Position numbers and translations under genes: made by a program. Source: CAZBEL01 sp964628055 (GTDB taxonomy: Bacteria; Fidelibacterota; Marinisomatia; Marinisomatales; TCS56). Taken from it: a stretch of 33,452 bases of DNA. This document shows positions 14,634-23,120 of this stretch, in pieces (position 1 is the stretch's first letter; every line of letters begins with the position of its first letter). The stretch spans positions 1 through 33,452 of the forward strand of contig CAZVNL010000027.1 of NCBI GenBank assembly GCA_964628055.1, given 5' to 3'. A model generated the notes under the pieces. It was not told the DNA's origin and ran no database searches. It saw nothing but the letters and a program-made list of their open reading frames with translations.

Positions 14634-16913
14634 TCAACACTTCCCCAAGCCTCGCAGAATCTTTTCCGGCGTTATAGGCAGCCCCCGGAGACGAACACCA
14701 CAGGCATTGTAAATGGCATTTACCACCGCCGGGGCAGGACCGTTTATGGGAATCTCCGCTACGGCCTTAGCCCCGAAGGGACCAGACGGTTCATCTGTAT
14801 GAATAAAGCGGGTAACAATCTCCGGCATATCCAGGGCGGTGAAAATGTGATAGTGTTGAAAGTCCCGATTCACCACCCGCCCATGGCTATCAAAAACCAT
14901 GAACTCTGACAAGGCGTGGCCCAGGGACTGAGGAATGGATCCTTCCACCTGTCCCTCCGCCATTTGGGGGTTGATGACCTGACCGGCATCGGTCACCGAC
15001 ACAATCTTATTCACCTGCACAAAGCCCGTTTCCACGTCCACCGTCACATCGGCGAACGTGGCATTGAAGGGTGGGGGACTGTCGAAACTCATGTTGGAAG
15101 CCACGGCTTGAATCTGGGTCTGGTGCCGGGTATAGAACGATTTCGTGCAAATCTCCCCGTAGGAAACCCGTCGGCCGTCTTTTCCCACCACATAGCCCTG
15201 GAGGATTTTCGCCTGGGGATCACCCAATATCTGTCGTCCCTGCTCCAGGATCTGCCGCCGTATTTCCTCGGCTGCCTTTTTTACCGCCCCTCCGGAAACG
15301 AAGGTAGTGCTGGACGCATAAGCACCTGTATCAAATGGTGTCAGGTCCGTATCCGAAGAACGTACCAGGATTTTCTCCACCGCCACTTCCAGGACTTCAG
15401 CGGCAATCTGGGCCAGGGCTGTGTCCGAACCGGTACCTAAATCGGTGGCGCCCATGGCGAGATTAAAACTGCCATCCTCGTTCATTTTCAAATAGACTGA
15501 GCCCATATCCACCCCTGGGATGCCCGATCCCTGGCCAGCGGTGGCCACCCCCACGCCCCGGCGGAAGGTCCCCTCTTTGGGTGCGCTTCGAAGGACGTTC
15601 CAATCAATGAGGGCTTTCCCTTCAGCCAAGCAGGCCCGGATCCCGGTACTCTTCAAGACCATGGGGAAGCCGTCTCCCCCTTCCCCGAGGACCTTAGCAA
15701 TTGGAATTTCTTCCCCCTTCTCATAATAATTCCTCAGCCGCAGTTCAACTGGATCCACCCCCAACTGCACGGCGATTTCGTCCATTATGGATTCCAGGGC
15801 GAAGAATCCCTGGGGGGCACCGTAACCGCGGTAGGCCCCTGCGGGAGGCAGGTTTGTGTACACCGAGTTCGCCCGTACCCGCACGTGAGGCGCTTTGTAA
15901 AGGGCTAGGGTCTTGCTGGCGGTTACCGACATTACCGTGAGTGCATGGGGACCATAAGCCCCGGAATTTTGTAGGATCTCCATGTCAATGGCCTGGAGGG
16001 TCAGGTCCTGGTTAAGACCGATGCGAAAGGTAACGATCTGGGGGTGCCGGGAGCGGGCGGCGGTGAATTCTTCTTCCCGGGTAAACTCGATGCGGGCCGG
16101 ACGCCCCGTTCGCCAGGTAACGGCGGCACAGATTTCTTCGTTTAAAACCTCCTGTTTTCCCCCGAAGCCACCACCTATGCGCGGTTTAATGACCCTGATC
16201 CGGGCAACGGGTATTCGGAGCAACTCCGCCACAATCCGCCGAACATGGAACGGAACTTGAGTGGCGGTACGAATGACCAAGCGATCATTCTCGTCCAGCC
16301 AAGTGAGGGTTATGTGGGGCTCCAATTGGGCGTGCTGCACATAGGGCGTGGAATAACGTCCATGGAAAACATGAGCCGCGTTGCGCAGACCCTGTTCTAC
16401 GTCGCCGACCTCCGCTTCGATGTGGGCGGCGATGTTCTGCCTCGCATCGTAAATAAAGGAGGATCCCGTTTCGGGATGCAGAACCGTGTCATTCCCCACG
16501 GCTTCCTCAGGATCAAAAATGGCAGGCAACTCTTCGTACGCCACTTTGATGCAGCCAAGGACTTTTTCTGCTGCTTCTACCGTTTCCGCCGCCACTACGG
16601 CCACCCGATCACCCACATAGCGGACCGTCCGACTCAGGATCAGCATGTCCCGGGGAGACGGTTCGGGATAGCCCTGCCCAGCAGTGGTGTAATAGTGTTC
16701 CGGAAAGTCAGCATAGGTCAACACTGCCACCACCCCATTAATCTTGCGGGCCTTGGCTGTATCAATGGAACGGATATGGGCGTGGGCCACGGGGCTGTGT
16801 AAAATTTTAACGGTTAAAAAATCCTCATGGGGAATATCGTCGCTGAAAACCGGTTTACCCTTGGCTAAGGCGAGACCGTCCACACGCCTGGTTTTCTTAC
16901 CTACTACCCTCAT
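14634..16913 (-). CDS. xdhD: Molybdenum hydroxylase, molybdopterin subunit (XdhD-like)
   Basis: 759 residues from ATG at 16913, which overlaps the Fe-S gene stop as ATGA; a longer upstream frame is not real because it would run through the Fe-S gene. The protein begins with the aldehyde oxidase/xanthine dehydrogenase a/b-hammerhead domain (RRVDGLALAKGKPVFSDD) and has the molybdopterin motifs GGGFGGKQE and GAYRGYGAPQ. Near the end, GAKAVAEIPINGPAPA carries the expected catalytic glutamate (about E720). With YgfK, an amidohydrolase, a FAD subunit and a Fe-S subunit upstream it forms the ygfK-xdhD type cluster, linked in the literature to selenium-dependent molybdenum hydroxylases. In E. coli XdhD the Fe-S and molybdenum domains are fused; here they are separate genes. 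The likely reaction is hydroxylation of a purine or similar heterocycle; the true substrate is unknown. Confidence 0.9.
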   Translation of the reverse strand: MRVVGKKTRRVDGLALAKGKPVFSDDIPHEDFLTVKILHSPVAHAHIRSIDTAKARKINGVVAVLTYADFPEHYYTTAGQGYPEPSPRDMLILSRTVRYVGDRVAVVAAETVEAAEKVLGCIKVAYEELPAIFDPEEAVGNDTVLHPETGSSFIYDARQNIAAHIEAEVGDVEQGLRNAAHVFHGRYSTPYVQHAQLEPHITLTWLDENDRLVIRTATQVPFHVRRIVAELLRIPVARIRVIKPRIGGGFGGKQEVLNEEICAAVTWRTGRPARIEFTREEEFTAARSRHPQIVTFRIGLNQDLTLQAIDMEILQNSGAYGPHALTVMSVTASKTLALYKAPHVRVRANSVYTNLPPAGAYRGYGAPQGFFALESIMDEIAVQLGVDPVELRLRNYYEKGEEIPIAKVLGEGGDGFPMVLKSTGIRACLAEGKALIDWNVLRSAPKEGTFRRGVGVATAGQGSGIPGVDMGSVYLKMNEDGSFNLAMGATDLGTGSDTALAQIAAEVLEVAVEKILVRSSDTDLTPFDTGAYASSTTFVSGGAVKKAAEEIRRQILEQGRQILGDPQAKILQGYVVGKDGRRVSYGEICTKSFYTRHQTQIQAVASNMSFDSPPPFNATFADVTVDVETGFVQVNKIVSVTDAGQVINPQMAEGQVEGSIPQSLGHALSEFMVFDSHGRVVNRDFQHYHIFTALDMPEIVTRFIHTDEPSGPFGAKAVAEIPINGPAPAVVNAIYNACGVRLRGLPITPEKILRGLGKC

Positions 16914-17380
16914 CCCAAGTCCTCTTTCCTTTTGAAATAGTAGGTTAAAACGGCTTCGATGGGTTTCACATACCCGGTGCAGCGGCAATATACACCGGCA
17001 AGAGCCTCCCGGAGTTCCTCTTCCGTGGGGCCAGGGTTCTCCCGCAACAAAGCCTCCGCTGCCAGGATCATGGCCGGGGTACAATACCCACATTGAATGG
17101 CTCCCGCTGCTAAAAAAGCCTCTTGCAAGGGATGGACATCAGTCCCGGTAGCAAGGGATTCGATGGTTTCCACCCGTCTCCCCTCCAGCGTGTGCATGAG
17201 CAACAACCCGGCATTCAGGGCCCGGTTGTTCACCAGCACTGTATCGGAGCCGGTTTCACCGTATTCCGAAGCGAATTTCACCCCGAAAAAGCCTCCCCTG
17301 CGCAGGTAGTCCCGTAATGTCATTCCAGCGGGTGTATCCGCAACGACCGTTTTACCGTTCAGGGTAAAAGTTACCTTCAT
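16910..17380 (-). CDS. Molybdenum hydroxylase Fe-S subunit lacking first cluster
   Basis: 156 residues, overlapping its neighbours by ATGA on both sides (17377-17380 and 16910-16913). The fold is that of xanthine dehydrogenase Fe-S subunits: an N-terminal ferredoxin-like half and a C-terminal helical half. The C-terminal cluster ligands are complete (QCGYCTP with C97 and C100; VYCRCTGY with C132 and C134). The N-terminal plant-type cluster ligands are all replaced: where relatives have Cys, this protein has S38, T43, D46 and G58 (FASEYGETGSDTVLV). From memory, E. coli XdhD shows similar loss in its N-terminal domain, so this may be a subfamily trait rather than damage. Electron flow would then use only one [2Fe-2S] centre from this subunit. 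Confidence 0.9.
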   Translation of the reverse strand: MKVTFTLNGKTVVADTPAGMTLRDYLRRGGFFGVKFASEYGETGSDTVLVNNRALNAGLLLMHTLEGRRVETIESLATGTDVHPLQEAFLAAGAIQCGYCTPAMILAAEALLRENPGPTEEELREALAGVYCRCTGYVKPIEAVLTYYFKRKEDLG

Positions 17381-18141
17381 AAGGCGGCACCTACCCTTTG
17401 CAAGGCGACCGTGAGCAACGCCCGTTTGTAAGCCCGTGTTCCTAAATAATCATAGTGAAACAGTCGTGAGGCTTCCTCCGCCAACGAAGTGGCCTGCTCC
17501 GCACTCCACTGATCGACAGGTAGGGGATAAACATTAATCTCCTCTACTCTGCCTCCCACTACAAATTCAAAGCGGTCCTCTCGGCGAACGCCCCCCACGA
17601 TAAGCATCGCTGGCGCGGAGGGAATCACGGCGTAACGCTCCAGTGCAATCCCACTCAAATTCCGGGGACGGTAGGTAATGTCTTTGATTATTCCGTCACC
17701 ATCCCATTCACGGATGGAAACGGTCCTTTCCTGACCAGTCACTATGGTAAGTTCCGCAGCTACGGCGTGGAGAAAAACCAGGACTTCTGAATCGGGGCGT
17801 CCTTGGGCTATTTCACCGCCGAAAGTCCGTTGTTGGCGGATATTTTTCGAAGGACAGGAAGTTTTAGCGGCGGTAATGAGTCGGCACTGGGGCTGCACCT
17901 GGTGAATGATCTCCACAAAATTCTGGAGGGGGGCCCCGGCTCCTATACGGACCTGGTCATCGGAGGCGTCAATGGTTCGATCCAGGAGCTTGTTCAAATC
18001 AATAAGTGTTTTAACCTGGGGATTCCGTTCGGCTACTAAGTAACTACCCCCGGCGAAGAAGGTTGAATGGGGACAGGACCGGGCTTTCCAGGCCGCTTCC
18101 CAGGAAGTAGGTGTGAGCACGGTTTTCAGGGAATACCACAT
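17377..18141 (-). CDS. Molybdenum hydroxylase FAD subunit (YgfM-like)
   Basis: 254 residues of the FAD-binding subunit of xanthine dehydrogenase-type enzymes (PCMH-type FAD domain). It has a FAD-binding loop FFAGGSYLV near residue 28, the segment IRQQRTFGGEIAQGRPDSE where relatives have the second FAD motif, and a C-terminal CO-dehydrogenase-flavoprotein-like domain ending YLGTRAYKRALLTV. It passes electrons between the Fe-S centre and an external acceptor. The gene lies 5 bp after the amidohydrolase and overlaps the Fe-S gene by 4 bp, so all are one transcript. Its position between the amidohydrolase and the XdhD-type genes matches ygfM in the E. coli ygfK-ssnA-ygfM-xdhD order. Confidence 0.88.
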   Translation of the reverse strand: MWYSLKTVLTPTSWEAAWKARSCPHSTFFAGGSYLVAERNPQVKTLIDLNKLLDRTIDASDDQVRIGAGAPLQNFVEIIHQVQPQCRLITAAKTSCPSKNIRQQRTFGGEIAQGRPDSEVLVFLHAVAAELTIVTGQERTVSIREWDGDGIIKDITYRPRNLSGIALERYAVIPSAPAMLIVGGVRREDRFEFVVGGRVEEINVYPLPVDQWSAEQATSLAEEASRLFHYDYLGTRAYKRALLTVALQRVGAAL

Positions 18142-18146
18142 AGCGA

Positions 18147-19547
18147 TCAGGATTCCATTTCCAAAAAGTTGATTCCCGTCTTCTCCCAGGCGCGCTGGAG
18201 CATTTCAGTTGCCAACTGGTTGTGTTTTGGCACCAATTCAGTCTCTTCTACGGGACTGACTCCTTTTCTAATTTGAACCACTCCATTCACAAAGAGGTAG
18301 TCCACTGGCGCCGTACGCACGGTGAAAACCAACGCCGCCAAAGGGTCAGAGAGGCTACCGGCATACTCCAATCTTTGGACGGAAAAAAGGGCCAGATCGG
18401 CCTGTTTGCCCACGGCTAATTCACCCACATCATCCCGGCCCAAAACGGCGGCACCGCCCCGGGTGGCCATCAACAAGACCTCCCGAGCCGTGAGCCAGAA
18501 TGGTTCTTCCCGGAGGCGGGAAAGCAAGAGGGCCATGCGGATCTCACTTAGCATATTCCCCGAATCGTTGGAAGCCGACCCGTCTACGCCCAGGCCCACG
18601 GGAATGCCTTTGTCCAGCATTTCACGTACGCGGGCGATGCCGCTCCCCAGGCGCATGTTGGAACTGGGGCAGTGGGAGACGCCGGTTCCAGTGTCAGCCA
18701 AGCGTTGAATCTCATCCTCCAGTAGATGAATGGCATGGGCCACCCAGGTATGGTCGGTGAGCCACCCCAGGGAGTCTAAAAAAGCTACCGGACGTAACTT
18801 TACCTGCTGCAAACAGTACTGTTCTTCGTCCAGGGTTTCCGCCAGATGGGTGTGCAGTTGCAGGCGGTGTTCCCTAGCATAGTCTGCCGTGGCTCGCAGC
18901 AACTCCGAGGTAATGGAAAAAGGAGAACAGGGAGCCAGAGAAACCCGTACCATGGCTCCCCGGGAATCATCGTGGTACTGAGCTACGAGTCGCTCGGTAT
19001 CCTGCTGTATTTCGGTCTCCGTCTGGACGGTGTTGTCCGGTGGCAGACCTCCTGAAGACTGCCCAAGAGACATGGATCCCCGGGTGGGTTGAAAACGGAT
19101 TCCCACCTCCTGGGCAGCGCGAATTTCCGCATCAATGAGGGCACCGCTGGTCTCATGGGGAAAAAGATAGAGGTGATCGGAACTGGTGGTTACACCGGAA
19201 CGCATCAGTTCCAACAATCCCACTTTAGCACTCACATACACGGCTTCTTCAGTGAGCTCCCGCCAGAGCTGGTAATGGTTGGTGAGCCACTGGAAAAGGG
19301 ATTGATTCTGCATCCGGGGCACGTTCCGGGTCAGGGATTGGTAAAGGTGGTGATGGGTATTCACGAACCCGGGCAGAACGACCATCCCGGAGGCGTCAAT
19401 GGTTTCATCGACAGACACCTCCAACGGCTTTGGGCCCAGGGAAACAATTCGATCATCTTCGACAAGAACATGCCCTCCCCGGAATTCTTCGTGCCGGTCG
19501 TTCATGGTAGCGACTACGAGCGGATTTTTAATAAGAATGCTACTCAT
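18147..19547 (-). CDS. Amidohydrolase, 8-oxoguanine deaminase-like
   Basis: About 466 residues of a metal-dependent amidohydrolase. Metal-binding parts are visible in order: THHH in PGFVNTHHHLYQSLTR, THLAE, VAHAIH, and GVDGSASND with the conserved Asp. The PGFVNTHHHLYQ and SLFQWL stretches are most like 8-oxoguanine / hydroxyatrazine-type deaminases, so purine ring deamination is the best guess. It occupies the place of ssnA in ygfK operons. I chose ATG at 19547; a TTG at 19559, which overlaps the ygfK stop and has AAGGGA just upstream, would add four residues (translationally coupled start) and is a fair alternative. Confidence 0.88.
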   Translation of the reverse strand: MSSILIKNPLVVATMNDRHEEFRGGHVLVEDDRIVSLGPKPLEVSVDETIDASGMVVLPGFVNTHHHLYQSLTRNVPRMQNQSLFQWLTNHYQLWRELTEEAVYVSAKVGLLELMRSGVTTSSDHLYLFPHETSGALIDAEIRAAQEVGIRFQPTRGSMSLGQSSGGLPPDNTVQTETEIQQDTERLVAQYHDDSRGAMVRVSLAPCSPFSITSELLRATADYAREHRLQLHTHLAETLDEEQYCLQQVKLRPVAFLDSLGWLTDHTWVAHAIHLLEDEIQRLADTGTGVSHCPSSNMRLGSGIARVREMLDKGIPVGLGVDGSASNDSGNMLSEIRMALLLSRLREEPFWLTAREVLLMATRGGAAVLGRDDVGELAVGKQADLALFSVQRLEYAGSLSDPLAALVFTVRTAPVDYLFVNGVVQIRKGVSPVEETELVPKHNQLATEMLQRAWEKTGINFLEMES

Positions 19548-19555
19548 TGGGGGAT

Positions 19556-22500
19556 TCAATTCCCTTGTAATATGGTTATATCTTTCACCTGGATCAACAG
19601 CAGAACCATCTCAGTAGCCCGAGCCAGAGAGTAATTCCGCACCTCTGATTTGAAGGTAGCTTCCTTTATATTTAGAGTTTCAAGGTCCATAATTGCCACT
19701 AAAGATTCGTCTTCATAGCGAAAATAATCCTTTTTCCATTCCAACCGGGATTTCTGATCTTTGTCTTTATGGTAAAGCATCCCCCCATCTAAAAAATAAC
19801 CCTCATTTTCCTTCTCAAAGCTCTCACGGGTGAGGAAAAACCGGGGTTTATCCCGGTAGGGTTCTCCCGCTGTGGGGCAGAAAGTGGTACAATTCCCGCA
19901 TTCGTTACAGAAATCGGCAATATTCAGCACCTGGACGGGCTGGACCAGGCGCAGGGTTCCGGTGCGTTGGGCGTGAAATCCAGTCTCATTTTTCGATATG
20001 GAATATACGGGATAGTCCCATGGTTGGGCACGGTAAGAAATGTTGGCCAGGTTAGGGCAGACGCTCACGCAGATGTCACACACATCATCACACAATAAAC
20101 AACGCTGTGCTTCCCGCTGGGCTTCCTCAACCGTCAAAGTACGACTGACTAACACCGCATCACCCCGTTGATTCAATGGTAGCATGGGGTTCACAGTAGA
20201 AAATACCCGCCGGGATAGTTGCTTCTGGTAAGCCTCTTTAACGAGTCGGAGTTCACTCTCTTGGGTAGGTAACAGCAAAGCAAGTTGCGCTTTACGCAAA
20301 ATCTGGTGAGCAGCTTTCCGCCCATCTCCCACGGCGTTGATTACCGACGAAGCCCCGTGCACCAGATCTCCCCCGGCAAAGATATTTTCCAGGCGGGTTT
20401 CACCTGTGGCGGGGTCTATCGTCAAATCCTCCGCCGAGAGGAAGTCCAATACCACTTCCTGCCCGATAGCGGGTATTATGGTATCAAACGGCCACTCGAT
20501 CCTTGAGCCCTCAATCTCTACCGGTCGGGGCCGGCCACTGGCATCTTTTTCGCCCAGGGTCATACGGGAACAGGTCAACACTGCGCGACCATCTTCAGCC
20601 GATTCAATCTCTTTGGGTGCCGCGAGCTCCACCAATTCAATTCCCTCTTCCAGGGTGGCTCCTACCTCTTCCCCATCGGCGGGCATCTCCCGGCGGGTAC
20701 GGCGGTAGATAATAGTAACTTCCGCTCCCAGGCGACGGGCCGAGCGGGCCGCGTCCAGGGCGGTGTTCCCCCCACCGATTACGACTACCCGCTTCCCAAT
20801 CTCCACCTTTTGCCCGTGCCGAAGACGGGATAAAAACTCCAGTGGCTCCAGAACATTGGGCAGCTGCTCGCCGGGAATTCCCAGAGCACGAGTCCGCTGG
20901 GCTCCCACGGCCAAGTAAAGGTAATCACACTCTTTGCGCAACTGGTCAAACAAGATTTGGTCCACTTCCACACCGAAGTGAAATCGAACACCCAACGCCC
21001 GGATTCGATCAATGTCCCGCTCAATGGGTTCCTCAGGCATGCGGAATTTGGGGATGGCCCGGGAGACCATCCCTCCGGCAAGAGAATGTTTTTCATAAAG
21101 ATCCACCACAAAGCCCCGTAGCGCCAGGAAGAAGGCACAGCTCAGTCCCGCCGGCCCACCGCCGATGACGGCTACCCGTAGTCCATTGGGTGGATCAGGT
21201 TTTAGCCCCACCTGATCAGAGCTTTCCATCGCAAACCGCTTGATCTCCCGGATCAGTAGACTATTGTCCAGGTTGTTTCGCGTGCACTTCAACTGGCACA
21301 GGTGGTCGCAGACGTACCCGGTAATGCCGGGAAGGGGGTTGGTTTGCAGAATTACCTGACAGGCCCGGTTAAAGTCGCCATTAGCAACGCTGTATAAATA
21401 GGAGGGAATATCCTGATCAGTGGCACAGGCCCCTATGCAGGGGGCGTGAACGCAATCGAAGGGGGTCAAGGGACGTTCCGTTTTAATGGAATCGAAATAC
21501 CGATGGCCTTTTTTGTAAGCCGACTTGTTCAGCACTTCGTCGGTATAGTGTTCCAAACTGGCTAACGCCATTTTGGATACGTTTTGATTCTCACCACCTT
21601 TGGCGATGATGTAGGTGGTAAGGGAGACGGCCTTTTTCCGCGCCATTTCCTCTCGTAAATGCTCCAAATACTGAGCCAGACGAGTATATCCTCCTGGTTT
21701 CAACAGGTCTGTGCACACTGTGATGGGGCTCAGGTTCGCCGCCAGAACTTCCGTTACGTTGAAAGCATCCACCCCGGCGCAAAAGGAAATATCCAATTGC
21801 CCCCCGAAATCACGCTGTAATTTAGCGGCCAGGTTCACGCTGATGGGGTGAAGGGCGCGACCGCTTAAATACATACGTTTTTCCCGGTCGGGAAATACCG
21901 ATTTGTGATTTTCCACTTCCAGGGTATTGGTCAATTTCAAACCAAACTGGACGCCGTTATTATACGCCACTTTTTGCAAGCGTTTAATGAGACCAACGGC
22001 TGCCGAATATCTCAAATCATGCTCGAAGACTTCATCAGGAACAACCACATCTTTATAGCCCAGGCGATTGTGAAGAATGTCCCGCAACCGTTCCGGTCCT
22101 AACAGGGTGGGATTTAACTTGATCGTAGTATGATAACCTCGTGCTTCTAATAGATACCGGGCGATGCGCTCGATTTCTTCCGGTGGGCAGCCGTGCATGG
22201 TGGAAAGGGTGACATTATCAGATATTTGGGAAGGAATTGCCAATTCCTGCACCCGTGGATAGAGGGGAGCTATCATCACTTTGATGCGCTCTAACTCCGC
22301 CTGACAATTCTCCATCTGGTCGAGAAATCGCTGAACATTGGGTTGACATATGCCCGTCAGGTCGTAGCCTACACTCATGTTAAAAATACAACCCAAACCA
22401 CCGTTGCTATCCCAACCCAATCGATCCCTTAAAACATGGATTAAAACCCAGGCCTTTAAATATTCTTCAAAGGACTGTTGCAGGCGCAATTCCTGGGACC

Positions 22501-22828
22501 ACTCGCAGTTGTAACCCTCGTCTTCCATGTCGATGCAGGGTTTAGACACCTGTAAACCGTCAAGCGTTTGGATGGTTTTCAGTTCTATGTAACGGGCACC
22601 CATGAGCCAGGCCAAGACGATATTCGGGGCCATTTGGGTATGGGGACCGGCAGCCACGCCCAGGGGTGTTTCCAGCAAACAACCGTAACGCTCCAGCCGA
22701 AAGGGATCGTCAGGCCGCGGGGTAAAAAACAGCTCCTGGTGTACGCCGAAAACAGCGTCTTGATCCAAATCCTGCAATATCCAACGCAGGAGACGCCTGA
22801 TATCCAGGGGATAGAGACGGTCGGACAT
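19556..22828 (-). CDS. ygfK: YgfK-like selenate reductase-family flavoprotein
   Basis: 1090 residues, close to E. coli YgfK (about 1030). The N-terminal third resembles dihydroorotate dehydrogenase-type flavoproteins (CLLETPLGVAAGPHTQMAPN). The middle is a GltD-like module: cysteines in YVCDHLCQLKCTRNN, a FAD site VAVIGGGPAGLS near 551 and an NAD(P)H site VVVIGGGNTALDAARS near 679. The C-terminus has ferredoxin-like cysteine clusters CLLCDDVCDICVSVCPN (about 909) and CNECGNCTTFCPTAGEPYR (about 973). It probably moves electrons from NAD(P)H for the molybdenum hydroxylase encoded downstream, or acts in maturing its selenium-containing cofactor. It is the first gene of the minus-strand operon. 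YgfK with XdhD is a published marker of the selenium-dependent molybdenum hydroxylase trait, so selD, yqeB and yqeC should be sought elsewhere in the genome. Confidence 0.93.
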   Translation of the reverse strand: MSDRLYPLDIRRLLRWILQDLDQDAVFGVHQELFFTPRPDDPFRLERYGCLLETPLGVAAGPHTQMAPNIVLAWLMGARYIELKTIQTLDGLQVSKPCIDMEDEGYNCEWSQELRLQQSFEEYLKAWVLIHVLRDRLGWDSNGGLGCIFNMSVGYDLTGICQPNVQRFLDQMENCQAELERIKVMIAPLYPRVQELAIPSQISDNVTLSTMHGCPPEEIERIARYLLEARGYHTTIKLNPTLLGPERLRDILHNRLGYKDVVVPDEVFEHDLRYSAAVGLIKRLQKVAYNNGVQFGLKLTNTLEVENHKSVFPDREKRMYLSGRALHPISVNLAAKLQRDFGGQLDISFCAGVDAFNVTEVLAANLSPITVCTDLLKPGGYTRLAQYLEHLREEMARKKAVSLTTYIIAKGGENQNVSKMALASLEHYTDEVLNKSAYKKGHRYFDSIKTERPLTPFDCVHAPCIGACATDQDIPSYLYSVANGDFNRACQVILQTNPLPGITGYVCDHLCQLKCTRNNLDNSLLIREIKRFAMESSDQVGLKPDPPNGLRVAVIGGGPAGLSCAFFLALRGFVVDLYEKHSLAGGMVSRAIPKFRMPEEPIERDIDRIRALGVRFHFGVEVDQILFDQLRKECDYLYLAVGAQRTRALGIPGEQLPNVLEPLEFLSRLRHGQKVEIGKRVVVIGGGNTALDAARSARRLGAEVTIIYRRTRREMPADGEEVGATLEEGIELVELAAPKEIESAEDGRAVLTCSRMTLGEKDASGRPRPVEIEGSRIEWPFDTIIPAIGQEVVLDFLSAEDLTIDPATGETRLENIFAGGDLVHGASSVINAVGDGRKAAHQILRKAQLALLLPTQESELRLVKEAYQKQLSRRVFSTVNPMLPLNQRGDAVLVSRTLTVEEAQREAQRCLLCDDVCDICVSVCPNLANISYRAQPWDYPVYSISKNETGFHAQRTGTLRLVQPVQVLNIADFCNECGNCTTFCPTAGEPYRDKPRFFLTRESFEKENEGYFLDGGMLYHKDKDQKSRLEWKKDYFRYEDESLVAIMDLETLNIKEATFKSEVRNYSLARATEMVLLLIQVKDITILQGN

Positions 22829-23120
22829 AGTTATCGGTTAAGTGTCGGACGTGTCATACGGGCGAGGACGTCGTGGTTTATTCTTTCCATGGCAGAGTCA
22901 AAATATAAGGAGGGGAAAATAATACTATTTTAAGCGAAAAAGAGTATAGAAACACATGGTGTAGATTCTGGTTTTTGGTGATAGAAGAGGATAACCAGAG
23001 TAGTCACGTCGTTCTATAAACTTTTTTGTCTTGCCCCCTACAAGTTCTAAAGACCTAATTTACCTGGTGATTATTACCAGACGAATACGTTATACCAACC
23101 TGGAGGAACCTGTCTCCACA
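22829..23120. other. Divergent spacer, ygfK operon and DUF3179 gene
   Basis: About 290 bp between the ygfK operon (minus) and the DUF3179 gene (plus), so it should hold both promoters. TTGACT is present on the minus strand near 22896 but without a well-placed -10 element. AAGGAGG-like bases near 22908 on the plus strand are not followed by a gene. No confident promoter call. Confidence 0.4.

Noticed and set aside
16914..17093. Longer XdhD start at 17093
   Set aside because: It would overlap the Fe-S gene by 180 bp in another frame; the ATG at 16913 gives the ATGA overlap typical of this operon and the family N-terminus.
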